38,665 nucleotides of DNA from NCBI RefSeq assembly GCF_003284975.1, contig NZ_QMEU01000037.1, positions 1 through 38,665 of the forward strand. Reading direction: 5' to 3'. Position numbers and translations under genes: made by a program. This DNA comes from Mycobacterium colombiense (GTDB lineage: Bacteria > Actinomycetota > Actinomycetes > Mycobacteriales > Mycobacteriaceae). Positions 7,246 through 16,473 of this stretch are shown in pieces (the first letter of the stretch is position 1; every line of letters begins with the position of its first letter). The notes beneath the pieces are model-generated. The model saw only the letters and a program-made list of their open reading frames with translations. It made no database searches and was not told the origin of the DNA.

Positions 7246-8184
7246 ATGAGTAACCCGGATCACAGGCCGGCGCCGGTGCGTGCCCAGGCGAAGCGGAACG
7301 CCGAGCAAGCCCGCGAGGCCATGGACGAACGACGCAGCAAGCAAACCGGCGGGGTGAGCGGCTGGGTGGCTGAACGCGCGGGGAGATGGGATCTCTCCGG
7401 TCAGGACGAGACCGCCCTGCAACGCCAGAAGTATCTGTGGAATGTGCTGGTGGATTACTGGTTTCGCATGGAGATCGACGGCTGGGAGAACATCCCCGAG
7501 TCGCCACCGGCGCTGTTGGTGGGGATTCACTCCGGGGCGCCGTTCGTGTGGGACGCGTGGACCGTCGGTCTGCAATGGTGGCGGCGGTTCGGACAGGAGC
7601 GCACCCTGCACGGGACCGCGCACGATGCGTTGATGGCGATTCCGTTGTTCGGGCGCTACTTCCGGTCCATGGGCGTGTTGCCGGCCGCTCCCGACGCGAT
7701 TGCCACCGCCCTGGCGGAGGGGCGTGACGTGGCGTTGTGGCCCGGCGGGGAAGTGGATTCACTGCGCCCGTGGACCGAGCGCGACCAGGCCAACCTGGCG
7801 GGGCGGACCGGCTTCGTCAAGATGGCGATCCGGGCCGGTGTGCCGATCGTGCCCATCGCCACCGTCGGCGGCGCCGACGCAATGCCGGTGCTGATCCGCG
7901 GCGACCGGCTGTCGAAAGCTCTGCGCCTGGATAAGATCCTGCGGCTCAAGGTGTTCCCGTTGGCCGTCTCGTTGCCGTGGGGTATCGCCCCGGCGGCGCT
8001 GCCGCAGCTGCCCCTGCCGGCCAAGATCCGCACCCGATTCATGCCCGCGGTCGAACTCGACAACGATCCCGCGAAGGCTGACGACGACCAATACGTCGAA
8101 CGCAAATACCATGAAGTGCAAGACGCCATCCAGGAAGGGATGAATGCGCTGGCGCGTAAGCGCGCGTTCCCCTTCTTCGGCTGA
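7246..8184 (+). CDS. PlsC-like lysophospholipid acyltransferase family protein
   Basis: A 312-residue protein of the glycerolipid acyltransferase superfamily. After a charged N-terminus (about 1-65) come the acyltransferase blocks: GIHSGAPFVWDAW (His95 and Asp103, an unusually spaced HxxxxD-type motif), LFGRYFRSMGVLP, ALWPGGEVDSLRPW (the PGG block) and AGVPIVPIATVGG. Such enzymes transfer acyl chains to lysophospholipids or related acceptors at the membrane; the acceptor is unknown. ATG 7246 is chosen, but an in-frame ATG at 7234 (GGAATCGGGT before it) is equally possible. It stands alone, after a terminator and convergent with the GlnR-like regulator. Confidence 0.78.
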   Translation: MSNPDHRPAPVRAQAKRNAEQAREAMDERRSKQTGGVSGWVAERAGRWDLSGQDETALQRQKYLWNVLVDYWFRMEIDGWENIPESPPALLVGIHSGAPFVWDAWTVGLQWWRRFGQERTLHGTAHDALMAIPLFGRYFRSMGVLPAAPDAIATALAEGRDVALWPGGEVDSLRPWTERDQANLAGRTGFVKMAIRAGVPIVPIATVGGADAMPVLIRGDRLSKALRLDKILRLKVFPLAVSLPWGIAPAALPQLPLPAKIRTRFMPAVELDNDPAKADDDQYVERKYHEVQDAIQEGMNALARKRAFPFFG

Positions 8185-8233
8185 CAAGGCACGAAAAGCT
8201 CTGCAGCGCAGACAGTTACGGCCCCCGCTAGGG

Positions 8234-8953
8234 TCAGCCCGCCCGCGTGGCGTTCAGGTGAAGACCGGCGTCGGCGACGATCCATTCGGGTTGCGGCGGC
8301 GTCGCCGCCCGGTAGCCGACTCCTCGCACGGTGTCGATTAGGAATTGGTGCCGGGCGCCGAGCTTGGCGCGCAACCGCCGGATGTGCACGTCGACGGTGC
8401 GTACCTTGCCGGTACTGTCATAACCCCACACTTCCTGCATCAGCCGGGTCCGGGTGAACGCCCGACCCGCATGCTGCACAAGGAAATTCAGCAGTTTGAA
8501 CTCGGTGAGGGTGAGGGACAGATCCTGGCCATCCAGCGACGCGGTGAAACTGGCCGGATGCAGGACGAGGTCGCCGAACTTCAGCGCGCCGTCGATCACG
8601 CTGCGCCGCCGCCCGATCGCCAGCCGGAACCGCGCCTGCAACTCCTCGGCACACGTGCCGGGCAGCATCACGTCGTCGAAATTGCAATCGACGTCGACCG
8701 CCGCACAGTCCGCCGGCGCCACCAGGGCGACCACCGCGGTGGCGGGGTTGTCGGTCGTGAGGCGATGACTGACCGCCTGGGCCAGCGCCACGTTGCTGCG
8801 CGCGTCGATGATCGCGACGTCGGCGGTGGCGAGATGCCCGTCGGTCTCGGCCGTCAGGGCGATGCGGCGAATCGGTTGGGCGAACGTGGCCAAATCCGGC
8901 AGGGCCGATTCGAAATCGTCCTCATCGGTGAGCACCACCACGTCCAACAGCAT
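8234..8953 (-). CDS. Orphan OmpR/GlnR-like response regulator
   Basis: A 239-residue DNA-binding protein with an N-terminal receiver-like domain (1-110) and an OmpR-type winged helix (about 130-220: LSLTLTEFKLLNFLVQHAGR, RTVDVHIRRLRAKLG, IDTVRGVGYRA). The receiver keeps a candidate phospho-acceptor (D50 in AIIDARSN). It lacks the usual acidic pair after strand 1 (VVVLTDED) and the conserved Lys near its end (DDVMLPG). This resembles GlnR and Rv2884, orphan regulators thought not to rely on phosphorylation. No sensor kinase is nearby. ATG 8953 is preferred over TTG 8959 because GAGG lies 8 bases before it. Confidence 0.84.
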   Translation of the reverse strand: MLLDVVVLTDEDDFESALPDLATFAQPIRRIALTAETDGHLATADVAIIDARSNVALAQAVSHRLTTDNPATAVVALVAPADCAAVDVDCNFDDVMLPGTCAEELQARFRLAIGRRRSVIDGALKFGDLVLHPASFTASLDGQDLSLTLTEFKLLNFLVQHAGRAFTRTRLMQEVWGYDSTGKVRTVDVHIRRLRAKLGARHQFLIDTVRGVGYRAATPPQPEWIVADAGLHLNATRAG

Positions 8954-9110
8954 CTCCAAAACCTCGTCACGTCCCGGCTTCCCCCCCGGTCCGTAGGCAC
9001 CTCTGTGGAGATGTCTTACAGCGCTACGCCTGGATACCCGTCCCGCTGAAAACTATGCAAAGCCATGCAGCCTCAGGCTTTTCAGCGGCCGAATCTGCCG
9101 GAAAGAAAGG

Positions 9111-9148
9111 CGATGGGCCCGACCCATTTTCACGGATCGGGCCCATCG
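9111..9148 (-). terminator. Hairpin terminator after the CsbD-like gene
   Basis: A perfect 12-bp inverted repeat (CGATGGGCCCGA at 9111-9122, TCGGGCCCATCG at 9137-9148) with a 14-base loop lies 11 bases past the stop of the minus-strand CsbD-like gene. On that strand the stem is followed by CCTTTCTTTCC, a pyrimidine-rich tail. This fits an intrinsic terminator for that small abundant transcript. Confidence 0.75.
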
Positions 9149-9159
9149 TTGGCGGCCTG

Positions 9160-9399
9160 TTACTGGTTGTCCTTCTGGCGCTCCTCGGCTGCCTTGGCGC
9201 CACCGCGCGCGGCTTCCGCCTCGGCTTCCTTCTTCGCAGCATCGCGCTGCGCGTCGGCCTTGTCCTGCTGCGCCTGGCCCTCGCGGGTCAGGTCGTCACG
9301 ACCGGCCACGGCGCCTGCGGCCTCCTTGGCCTTTCCTTTGACGTCCTCGACGACGCCCTTGACGGCTTCGGCAGGTCCCGACTTGTTTTCTTCAGCCAT
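9160..9399 (-). CDS. mbp1: CsbD-like / microaggregate-binding protein 1-type small stress protein
   Basis: A 79-residue, highly charged, Ala/Glu/Lys-rich helical protein starting MAEENKSGPAEAVKGVVEDV. The KGVVEDVKGKAKEAAGAVAG segment is the CsbD-like repeat found in stress-induced proteins. Mycobacterial relatives are annotated microaggregate-binding protein 1 (linked to plasma-protein clotting in pathogenic mycobacteria). It has no signal peptide or membrane segment. The start is fixed by a GAGGAGGAA ribosome site. The 344 bases upstream (9400-9743) contain no other gene and must hold the promoters of both this gene and pyrH; no clear consensus was found there. Confidence 0.8.
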   Translation of the reverse strand: MAEENKSGPAEAVKGVVEDVKGKAKEAAGAVAGRDDLTREGQAQQDKADAQRDAAKKEAEAEAARGGAKAAEERQKDNQ

Positions 9400-9743
9400 G
9401 GAAAGTGTTCCTCCTCGTTGGCGTACTCTGAGCGATCCACGCTCAACGGCGATCGCGAACGATCAACCCGGTCATACGGCGAGGCTGGTCCTCGTTGCTT
9501 GAGACCGCGTAATTCTGCCGCGTTGTTGCGGGTTCCCATGCCATGCAGCGCTCAAACGCGCCGGCGGCGGCGGGCATCGGCGCCCACGCATTCCGGTACG
9601 GGCAGACTCGAAAATTGGTCCGGCACGCCAACTGTGCGCATAATGCACCCCGCCGACGTCGCATTGTGCTGCGATGAGGCAGGATGTGAAATGCCGTTCC
9701 GGATGGAGATCGCCCGGGATGGCACTCTCATGCGAGGAGTCTG
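9400..9743. other. Divergent intergenic region between mbp1-like gene and pyrH
   Basis: 344 bases with no supported gene; short frames here lack good starts or coherent composition. It must contain the divergent promoters of the CsbD-like gene and pyrH. A GAGGAG ribosome site for pyrH lies at 9734-9739. I could not assign confident -35/-10 elements. Confidence 0.4.
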
Positions 9744-10577
9744 ATGACGGAGTCCAGGGACCCCCAAGTCGCCGGCTCGGCGGCTGGAAGGCCGGAGCCG
9801 ACAACCGCCAGCAACGGCATACCGCAATCCGCACCGGACAACGGCCTGGCTTCCGGCCAGTCCCCGAGCCGGGCCAGGTATTCACGAGTGCTGCTCAAGC
9901 TCGGCGGTGAGATGTTCGGCGGCGGGCAGGTCGGCCTGGACCCGGACGTGGTGGCGCGGGTGGCCCGGCAGATCGCCGAGGTGGTCCGCGGCGGTGTCCA
10001 GGTGGCCGTCGTCATCGGCGGTGGCAACTTCTTTCGGGGCGCGCAACTTCAGCAGCGCGGCATGGAACGCACGCGGTCGGACTACATGGGCATGTTGGGC
10101 ACCGTCATGAACAGCCTTGCGCTGCAAGACTTTCTGGAGAAGGAAGGCATTGTCACCCGCGTCCAGACCGCGATCACCATGGGCCAGGTGGCCGAGCCCT
10201 ACCTACCGCTGCGCGCCGTGCGTCACCTGGAAAAGGGGCGCGTGGTGATCTTCGGGGCCGGCATGGGACTGCCGTACTTCTCCACCGACACCACGGCCGC
10301 GCAGCGCGCCCTGGAGATCGGCGCCGAGGTGGTCCTGATGGCCAAGGCCGTTGACGGCGTGTTCTCCGCGGATCCGCGGGAGCATCCCGATGCCGAATTG
10401 ATCGCTGCGATCAGCCACCGCGAGGTCATCGACCGCGGGTTACGAGTGGCCGATGCCACCGCCTTCAGCCTCTGCATGGACAATGGCATGCCGATCCTGG
10501 TGTTCAACCTGCTGACCAATGGCAATATCGCCCGGGCGGTCGCTGGTGAGAAGATCGGGACTCTGGTCACCACCTGA
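9744..10577 (+). CDS. pyrH: UMP kinase
   Basis: Phosphorylates UMP to UDP with ATP in de novo pyrimidine synthesis; a hexameric amino-acid-kinase-fold enzyme. The 277-residue product has the phosphate motifs [10 protein letters not shown] and [11 protein letters not shown], the UMP-binding [19 protein letters not shown] and the [16 protein letters not shown] segment (here [19 protein letters not shown]). An N-terminal Ser/Pro/Ala extension of about 45 residues precedes the kinase core, as in other mycobacteria. ATG 9744 follows GAGGAG. It leads the conserved pyrH-frr-cdsA-rlmN run. Confidence 0.97.
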   Translation: MTESRDPQVAGSAAGRPEPTTASNGIPQSAPDNGLASGQSPSRARYSRVLLKLGGEMFGGGQVGLDPDVVARVARQIAEVVRGGVQVAVVIGGGNFFRGAQLQQRGMERTRSDYMGMLGTVMNSLALQDFLEKEGIVTRVQTAITMGQVAEPYLPLRAVRHLEKGRVVIFGAGMGLPYFSTDTTAAQRALEIGAEVVLMAKAVDGVFSADPREHPDAELIAAISHREVIDRGLRVADATAFSLCMDNGMPILVFNLLTNGNIARAVAGEKIGTLVTT

Positions 10578-10640
10578 ACCGAGGACGCGATGATCTGCGC
10601 TTGCGACGATCCGCAACGCAGCTGAGGAGGAGCGGCGCAC

Positions 10641-11198
10641 ATGATTGACGAGGCTCTCTTCGACGCGGAAGAGAAAATGGAGAAGGCCGTAGCGGTCGCC
10701 CGCGACGACTTGTCGACCATCCGAACCGGGCGGGCCAACCCCGGCATGTTCTCGCGGATCGTGATCGACTACTACGGCTCGGCCACGCCCATCACCCAAC
10801 TGGCCAGCATCAACGTGCCCGAGGCGCGCCTGGTCGTCATCAAGCCCTACGAGGCCAGCCAGGTGGGCGCGATCGAGACGGCGATCCGCAACTCCGACCT
10901 GGGCGTCAACCCCACCAACGACGGCACCCTGATCCGGGTGGCGGTCCCGCAGCTCACCGAGGAGCGCCGCCGCGAGCTGGTCAAACAGGCCAAGGGCAAG
11001 GGCGAGGACGCCAAGGTCTCGGTGCGCAACATCCGCCGCAAGGCGATGGAGGAGCTGCACCGCATCCGCAAGGACGGCGAGGCCGGCGAGGACGAGGTCG
11101 GCCGGGCCGAAAAGGATCTGGACAAGACCACCCACCAGTACATCACCCAGATCGAAGAGCTGGTCAAGCACAAAGAAGGCGAACTGCTGGAGGTCTAG
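10641..11198 (+). CDS. frr: Ribosome recycling factor
   Basis: Dissociates the post-termination ribosome together with EF-G. The 185-residue product has the three-helix-bundle signatures [37 protein letters not shown] and [15 protein letters not shown]. Length is exactly that of the family. GAGGAGG at 10624-10630 supports ATG 10641. It lies 63 bases after pyrH and 32 bases before cdsA, so it is probably co-transcribed with them. Confidence 0.98.
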   Translation: MIDEALFDAEEKMEKAVAVARDDLSTIRTGRANPGMFSRIVIDYYGSATPITQLASINVPEARLVVIKPYEASQVGAIETAIRNSDLGVNPTNDGTLIRVAVPQLTEERRRELVKQAKGKGEDAKVSVRNIRRKAMEELHRIRKDGEAGEDEVGRAEKDLDKTTHQYITQIEELVKHKEGELLEV

Positions 11199-11230
11199 CG
11201 ACCGCTCAGCAGCTAAGTTCATCCAGGCCA

Positions 11231-12160
11231 GTGGCAACCCCAGAACCCGGCGCAGGCAACCCGCCCGACAATCGGGCGCGCGCCGCCAAGAAGACGAGCG
11301 CGCAGCCGGCCACGAAGACGTCCCGGGCCGGACGCGACCTGCGCGCCGCCATCGCGGTGGGGGCCGGGATCGGCGGCGTGCTGATCGTCACCCTGGTGTT
11401 CGCGCCGCGGTTCTGGGTTCCCATCGTCGCGCTCGCCATCATGGTGGCCACCCACGAAGTGGTGCGGCGATTACGTGAAGCCGGCTACGTCATCCCCGTC
11501 ATCCCGCTGCTGGCCGGCGGCCAGCTCACCGTCTGGCTGACCTGGCCGTTCCACGCCGCGGGCGCCCTGGCCGGCTTCGGCGTCACCGTGGTGGTCTGCA
11601 ACGTGTGGCGGCTGTTCCTGCAGGACAACAGCAAGCGGCCCGAGCCGTTCGACGGGTCGCCATCGGCCAACTACCTCAGGGACGCCTCGGCGACCGTGTT
11701 CCTGGCCGCCTGGGTGCCGCTCTTCGCCTCCTTCGGCGTGCTGCTGGTCTACCCGCACGACGGCGCCGGACGGGTGTTCTGCCTGATGATCACCGTGGTG
11801 GCCTCCGACACCGGCGGATATGCCGTGGGGGCGCTGCTCGGCAAGCACCCGATGGTCCCGGCGATCAGCCCCAAGAAGTCGTGGGAGGGCTTCGCCGGAT
11901 CGTTGGTGTTCGGGATCACCGCGGCGACGCTGACCGCTACTTTGCTGGCTCACAAACCGTGGTGGATCGGCGCGTTGCTGGGCGTCGTCCTGGTGCTGAC
12001 CTGCACGTTGGGGGATCTGGTGGAGTCCCAGGTCAAGCGCGACCTCGGCATCAAGGACATGGGACGGCTGCTGCCCGGCCACGGCGGATTGATGGATCGG
12101 CTCGACGGCGTCCTGCCCTCGGCGGTCGCCGCCTGGACGGTGCTGACACTCGTTCCCTAG
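11231..12160 (+). CDS. cdsA: Phosphatidate cytidylyltransferase (CDP-diacylglycerol synthase)
   Basis: Integral membrane enzyme converting phosphatidic acid and CTP to CDP-diacylglycerol, precursor of phosphatidylinositol, cardiolipin and phosphatidylethanolamine. The 309-residue product has a basic, Ala-rich cytoplasmic N-terminus (about 40 residues) and then seven or eight hydrophobic segments. The family signature runs from SPKKSWEGF through [19 protein letters not shown] to [14 protein letters not shown], with its catalytic Asp residues. GTG 11231 is the only start giving the full N-terminus; the ribosome site is weak. Confidence 0.96.
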   Translation: MATPEPGAGNPPDNRARAAKKTSAQPATKTSRAGRDLRAAIAVGAGIGGVLIVTLVFAPRFWVPIVALAIMVATHEVVRRLREAGYVIPVIPLLAGGQLTVWLTWPFHAAGALAGFGVTVVVCNVWRLFLQDNSKRPEPFDGSPSANYLRDASATVFLAAWVPLFASFGVLLVYPHDGAGRVFCLMITVVASDTGGYAVGALLGKHPMVPAISPKKSWEGFAGSLVFGITAATLTATLLAHKPWWIGALLGVVLVLTCTLGDLVESQVKRDLGIKDMGRLLPGHGGLMDRLDGVLPSAVAAWTVLTLVP

Positions 12161-12194
12161 GCCGGTCCGGTCGAGAGGCGATACTGGACAGGTC

Positions 12195-13289
12195 ATGGTT
12201 CAACAATTGGTGTTCTCCGAGCCCCGTCCCGGCAGGCCGCCGCGGCACCTCGCCGACCTCGACGAGGACGGTCGCGCGGCCGCCGTCACCGAGCTGGGCC
12301 TGCCGGCGTTTCGCGCCAAGCAGCTGGCGCATCAGTACTACGGCCGGCTGATCGCCGACCCGCGGCAGATGACCGACCTTCCAGCGGGCCTGCGCGACGC
12401 CCTCGCCGAGACGATGTTCCCGATCCTGCTCACCGCGGCCTCGGAGGTGACCTGCGATGCGGGCCAGACGCGAAAGACGTTGTGGCGCGCCCTCGATGGG
12501 GTCACCGTCGAATCGGTGCTGATGCGTTACCCGCAACGCAACACGGTGTGCATTTCGTCGCAGGCCGGTTGCGGCATGGCGTGTCCGTTCTGCGCGACCG
12601 GTCAGGGCGGGCTGACTCGCAACCTGTCGACGGCCGAGATCCTCGAGCAGGTCCGTGCCGGCGCCGCGGCCCTACGCGACGACTTCGGGGACCGGCTGTC
12701 CAACGTGGTGTTCATGGGCATGGGGGAGCCGCTGGCCAATTACGCCCGCGTGGTCGCCGCGGTGCGGCGCATCATCGCCGCGCCGCCCCACGGTTTCGGC
12801 ATCTCGGCCCGTTCGGTGACCGTGTCGACGGTGGGGCTGGCGCCCGCCATCCGCAAGCTCGCCGACGAACGGCTCGGGGTGACGTTGGCGCTGTCGCTGC
12901 ACGCGCCCGACGACGAACTGCGCGACACCCTGGTGCCGGTGAACAACCGGTGGAAGATCACCGAGGCCCTCGACGCCGCGCGGTATTACGCCGACGTCAC
13001 TGGCAGGCGGGTGTCGGTGGAGTACGCGTTGATCCGCGACGTCAACGACCAACCTTGGCGCGCAGACCTTTTGGGGCAGCGGCTGCATCGCGCGCTCGGG
13101 CCGCTGGTGCACGTTAACCTGATTCCGCTCAACCCCACCCCGGGTAGTGAGTGGGACGCCAGCCCCAAGGCGGTCGAGCGGGAGTTCGTCCGGCGCGTCC
13201 GTGCCAAAGGCGTCTCCTGCACGGTGCGCGACACGCGCGGCCGCGAGATCAGTGCCGCGTGCGGACAGCTGGCCGCCGAAGGCGGGTAG
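12195..13289 (+). CDS. rlmN: 23S rRNA / tRNA adenine-C2 methyltransferase RlmN
   Basis: Radical-SAM enzyme that methylates C2 of A2503 in 23S rRNA and A37 of some tRNAs. The 364-residue product has the SAM-cluster motif CGMACPFC (Cys126, 130, 133), [10 protein letters not shown], the STVGLAP block and the C-terminal Cys356 (AACGQL) that carries the transferred methyl group. Start ATG 12195 follows cdsA by 34 bases, in the pyrH-frr-cdsA run. The last ten codons, including the catalytic Cys356 codon (13260-13262), are the first unit of a 58-bp tandem repeat that continues past the stop. Confidence 0.96.
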   Translation: MVQQLVFSEPRPGRPPRHLADLDEDGRAAAVTELGLPAFRAKQLAHQYYGRLIADPRQMTDLPAGLRDALAETMFPILLTAASEVTCDAGQTRKTLWRALDGVTVESVLMRYPQRNTVCISSQAGCGMACPFCATGQGGLTRNLSTAEILEQVRAGAAALRDDFGDRLSNVVFMGMGEPLANYARVVAAVRRIIAAPPHGFGISARSVTVSTVGLAPAIRKLADERLGVTLALSLHAPDDELRDTLVPVNNRWKITEALDAARYYADVTGRRVSVEYALIRDVNDQPWRADLLGQRLHRALGPLVHVNLIPLNPTPGSEWDASPKAVEREFVRRVRAKGVSCTVRDTRGREISAACGQLAAEGG

Positions 13290-13395
13290 CTGGAGCGCAG
13301 GCGATCAGGCACCAGCGTGCGGACAGCTGGCCGCCGAAGGCGGGTAGCTGGAGCGCAGGCGATCAGGCACCAGCGTGCGGACAGCTGGCCGCCGA
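13259..13395 (+). repeat. 58-bp tandem repeat (about 2.4 copies) spanning the rlmN 3' end
   Basis: Units begin at 13259, 13317 and 13375. The first two are identical over 58 bases; the third matches for 21 bases (GTGCGGACAGCTGGCCGCCGA with the first base at 13375) before diverging. Unit 1 contains the last codons and stop (TAG 13287-13289) of rlmN, so units 2 and 3 are non-coding copies. The unit length is not a multiple of three. It looks like a mycobacterial VNTR that arose by duplication of the gene end; copy number is likely to vary between strains. Confidence 0.93.
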
Positions 13396-13480
13396 GAACA
13401 GGTAGCGCGCGCCGTCGGGTGAACCCGCGGGGCGACGCGCACGTCTTAAAGGCATAACTTCAGCAACCCGGGGGTGTGTC

Positions 13481-13987
13481 GTGATCCGCTTGTTCTCTCC
13501 GCTCAAGTTGTTTGTCGCGGCCCTCATCGCCGCCGCACTGATAGTGGTACTCGGTGGCGCGCCGCGCGCGGCCGCCGCCGATGACCGGCTGCAATTCAGC
13601 GGCACGACCCTGGGTGGTGCGCCGTTCAACGGCGCCAGCTTGCAGGGCAGACCCGCGGTGTTGTGGTTCTGGGCGCCGTTTTGCCCGTTCTGCAACGCCG
13701 AGGCCCCAGGCGTCAGCCAGGTGGCCGCCGCCAATCCCGGCGTCACCTTCGTCGGCGTCGCCGGTCACTCGGATGTCGGCGCGGAACAGAACTTCGTCTC
13801 CAAGTACGGGCTGAGATTCACCAACCTCAACGACGCCGACGGCTCGATCTGGGCCCGCTACAACGTCCCCTGGCAGCCCGCCTACGTGTTCTACCGCGCT
13901 GACGGCAGCTCGACGTTCGTCAACAACCCGACCTCCGCAATGTCCCAGCAGGAGCTTTCCGACCGGGTCTCGGCCCTGAGGTCCTGA
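13481..13987 (+). CDS. mpt53: Secreted thioredoxin-fold oxidoreductase MPT53 (DsbE-like)
   Basis: A 168-residue exported disulfide oxidoreductase. The signal peptide covers about residues 1-33 (hydrophobic 9-26, AAAADD cleavage region). The thioredoxin domain has LWFWAPFCPFCNAEAPG, active-site C68-x-x-C71, and the cis-Pro loop NVPWQPAYVF. M. tuberculosis MPT53 catalyses disulfide formation in exported proteins. Start GTG 13481 follows GGGGGTG. The CcdA-like membrane protein begins 4 bases after the stop, consistent with electron transfer between the two. The 190 bases before the gene contain the rlmN repeat copies. Confidence 0.93.
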   Translation: MIRLFSPLKLFVAALIAAALIVVLGGAPRAAAADDRLQFSGTTLGGAPFNGASLQGRPAVLWFWAPFCPFCNAEAPGVSQVAAANPGVTFVGVAGHSDVGAEQNFVSKYGLRFTNLNDADGSIWARYNVPWQPAYVFYRADGSSTFVNNPTSAMSQQELSDRVSALRS

Positions 13988-13991
13988 CTCG

Positions 13992-14849
13992 GTGGACCAG
14001 GGTCTGGTCGGCCTGGCCTTCGCCGCCGGATCGGTGGCCGCGCTGAACCCGTGCGGGTTTGCCATGCTGCCCGGCTACCTGCTGCTGGTGGTGCGCGGCC
14101 AGGGTGCGGGGGCGGTCTCGGGTGCGGCGGCGGCCGGGCGTGCGCTGGCGGCCACCGCGGGGATGGCGCTGGGCTTCCTGACGGTGTTCGGCGCGTTCGG
14201 CCTCCTGACCGTCTCGGCGGCGAGCACCGTGCAGCGGTTCCTGCCGTACGCCACCGTGGGCGTGGGTGTGGTGCTGATCGGGCTCGGGGCGTGGCTGCTG
14301 GCGGGCCGGGAGCTGTCGGCCCTGACCCCGCGACCGCTGGGCCCGCGGTTGGCGCCCACCGCCCGGCTGGGCTCCATGTACGGCTACGGCATCAGCTACG
14401 CGATCGCCTCGCTGTCGTGCACCATCGGGCCGTTCCTGGCCGTTACGGCGGCCGGCCTACGCGGGGGATCGCTCGTCACCGGGGTGGCGATCTACCTCGC
14501 CTACAGCGCGGGGCTGACCCTGGTGGTCGGGGTGCTGGCGGTCGCTGCGGCCACGGCGAGCACGGCGCTGGTGGACCGGTTGCGCCGGATCCTGCCGTTC
14601 GTCAACCGGATCGGTGGCGGGTTGCTGGTGCTGGTTGGGCTGTATGTGGCCTATTACGGCGGTTACGAGGTGCGGCTGTTCGGCGCCGGCGGCGATCCGC
14701 GGGACGCGGTGATCACCGCGGCCGGGCGGCTACAGGGCGCGATGGCCGGCTGGGTGCATCAGCACGGGATGTGGCCGTGGGTGGTGGCCGTGTTCGCATT
14801 GACTGCCGTGGTCATCGGGGGCGCCTGGCATCGCCGGGTGCGCCGCTAG
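13992..14849 (+). CDS. CcdA/DsbD-type membrane thiol-disulfide transporter
   Basis: A 285-residue polytopic membrane protein with seven or eight hydrophobic segments. The two redox cysteines typical of CcdA proteins are present: Cys21 in [15 protein letters not shown] and Cys143 in [15 protein letters not shown]. Such proteins carry reducing equivalents from cytoplasmic thioredoxin to extracytoplasmic partners. The adjoining mpt53 gene (4-base gap) is the obvious partner. The GTG start lies at 13992. Equivalent to Rv2877c. It differs from DipZ, which has a fused C-terminal thioredoxin domain; none is present here. Confidence 0.92.
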   Translation: MDQGLVGLAFAAGSVAALNPCGFAMLPGYLLLVVRGQGAGAVSGAAAAGRALAATAGMALGFLTVFGAFGLLTVSAASTVQRFLPYATVGVGVVLIGLGAWLLAGRELSALTPRPLGPRLAPTARLGSMYGYGISYAIASLSCTIGPFLAVTAAGLRGGSLVTGVAIYLAYSAGLTLVVGVLAVAAATASTALVDRLRRILPFVNRIGGGLLVLVGLYVAYYGGYEVRLFGAGGDPRDAVITAAGRLQGAMAGWVHQHGMWPWVVAVFALTAVVIGGAWHRRVRR

Positions 14850-14866
14850 GGTCAACGCGCTGCCGG

Positions 14867-15121
14867 CTACCTGATCCAGCCGCGGCGGCGGCCCCACAGG
14901 TCGCGGATCAGCGCCACGAGGATCAGCGCGGCAAACCCGATCAGGAACCAGTTCTCGATGTGGCCGACGTGGTTGCCGCGCAACATCGCCAGCAGGAATC
15001 CGAAGCCGATCAGGCCGGCGATGTGCCAGGTCCGGTGATTGATCCTGCTCCAACCCCACGCTGCCGACGGCACCTCGACGTCGTCGACGCCGGTGAAGCG
15101 CTCCACCTCGGTACTGGCCAC
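14867..15121 (-). CDS. DUF2631 small membrane protein
   Basis: An 84-residue protein read from GTG 15121 (AAGGGGA ribosome site 8 bases upstream) to TAG at 14867. A polar N-terminus ([20 protein letters not shown]) precedes two hydrophobic segments, [14 protein letters not shown] and [15 protein letters not shown], separated by [10 protein letters not shown], and the basic end GRRRGWIR. This pattern matches the DUF2631 family (Rv2876), whose function is unknown. It is convergent with the CcdA-like gene (17 bases) and divergent from dxr. In M. tuberculosis mpt70-dipZ-mpt83 lie between these two; here they are absent. Confidence 0.85.
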   Translation of the reverse strand: MASTEVERFTGVDDVEVPSAAWGWSRINHRTWHIAGLIGFGFLLAMLRGNHVGHIENWFLIGFAALILVALIRDLWGRRRGWIR

Positions 15122-15241
15122 GGCGAATCCCCTTCGGATCGGATTGGCTTGTCGAACCCAAATTCTGGCATATCCCCGCCGGGCTCGACGGCCGCGGTCC
15201 GGCGGATGGCCCCGCTCGGTGCCGGGCGGCACAATGAATGG

Positions 15242-16453
15242 GTGACCAACCCGACGACCGACGGGCAAACACGCGACCGGCTGCGCGTCCTGGTGCTGGG
15301 CAGCACCGGCTCCATCGGCACCCAGGCGCTGGACGTCATCGCCGCGAACCCGGACCGCTTCGAGGTGGTCGGCCTGGCCGCGGGCGGTGCCAACCTGGAC
15401 GCCCTGTTGCGGCAGCGCGCCGAGACCGGTGTGACCAACGTCGCGGTCGCCGACGAGCGCGCGGCGCAGCGGGTCGGTGACATCCCGTTCTGCGGGCCCG
15501 ACGCGGCCACCCGGCTGGTGCAGGAGACCGAGGCCGACGTCGTGCTCAACGCGCTGGTGGGCGCGCTGGGCCTGCGGCCTACGCTGGCCGCGTTGGAGTC
15601 GGGCGCCCGGCTGGCGCTGGCCAACAAGGAATCCCTGATCGCCGGCGGTCCGCTGGTGCTCCGGGCCGCCAAGCCGGGGCAGATCGTTCCCGTCGATTCC
15701 GAACACTCCGCGCTGGCCCAGTGCCTGCGCGGCGGGGCCCCCGACGAGGTCGCCAAGCTCGTGCTGACCGCCTCCGGCGGGCCATTCCGCGGCTGGACCG
15801 CCGCCCAGCTGGAGCACGTCACCCCGGAGCAGGCGGGCGCCCACCCGACGTGGTCGATGGGCCCGATGAACACGCTGAACTCGGCCTCGCTGGTCAACAA
15901 GGGGCTCGAACTCATCGAGACCCACCTGCTGTTCGGCATTCCCTATGACCGCATCGAGGTCGTGGTGCACCCCCAGTCGATTGTTCATTCGATGGTCACC
16001 TTCATCGACGGCTCTACCCTGGCCCAGGCCAGCCCGCCGGACATGAAGCTGCCGATCTCGCTGGCCCTCGGCTGGCCCCAGCGGGTCGCGGCCGCGGCCG
16101 CCAGCTGCGACTTCAGCACGGCCTCTAGCTGGGACTTCGAGCCGCTGGACGACGACGTTTTCCCCGCCGTCGAGTTGGCCAGGCACGCCGGGCGGATCGG
16201 CGGCTGCATGACCGCCGTCTACAACGCGGCCAACGAGGAGGCGGCGGAGGCCTTCCTCGCGGGACGGGTCGGGTTCCCCATGATCGTCAAAACCATCGCC
16301 GACGTGCTGCACGCCGCCGACCAATGGGTCGTGTCACCCGCTACCGTGGATGAGGTACTCGACGCGCAGCGCTGGGCACGCGAGCGGGCGCGGCGTTCGC
16401 TCGCACACGCCCGGCCCGCCGAGGTGTCAGCAAAAGCCTCCGGAATGGTGTGA
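15242..16453 (+). CDS. dxr: 1-deoxy-D-xylulose 5-phosphate reductoisomerase
   Basis: Converts DXP to MEP with NADPH, the committed step of non-mevalonate isoprenoid synthesis and the target of fosmidomycin. The 403-residue product has the NADPH motif [15 protein letters not shown] (residues 19-33), [10 protein letters not shown], the metal ligands in VDSEHSAL (Asp152, Glu154) and the SGGPFRG / [20 protein letters not shown] blocks of the active-site loop. Start GTG 15242 matches the MTNPTTDG N-terminus of relatives. rip1 follows 20 bases downstream and ispG after that, so two MEP-pathway enzymes share this transcription unit. Confidence 0.97.
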   Translation: MTNPTTDGQTRDRLRVLVLGSTGSIGTQALDVIAANPDRFEVVGLAAGGANLDALLRQRAETGVTNVAVADERAAQRVGDIPFCGPDAATRLVQETEADVVLNALVGALGLRPTLAALESGARLALANKESLIAGGPLVLRAAKPGQIVPVDSEHSALAQCLRGGAPDEVAKLVLTASGGPFRGWTAAQLEHVTPEQAGAHPTWSMGPMNTLNSASLVNKGLELIETHLLFGIPYDRIEVVVHPQSIVHSMVTFIDGSTLAQASPPDMKLPISLALGWPQRVAAAAASCDFSTASSWDFEPLDDDVFPAVELARHAGRIGGCMTAVYNAANEEAAEAFLAGRVGFPMIVKTIADVLHAADQWVVSPATVDEVLDAQRWARERARRSLAHARPAEVSAKASGMV

Positions 16454-16473
16454 GAAAGGTCCTGGGAGACCAG

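Noticed and set aside
13259..13395. CRISPR-like array
   Set aside because: Units are contiguous with no spacers, only about 2.4 copies, and the first is coding sequence of rlmN.
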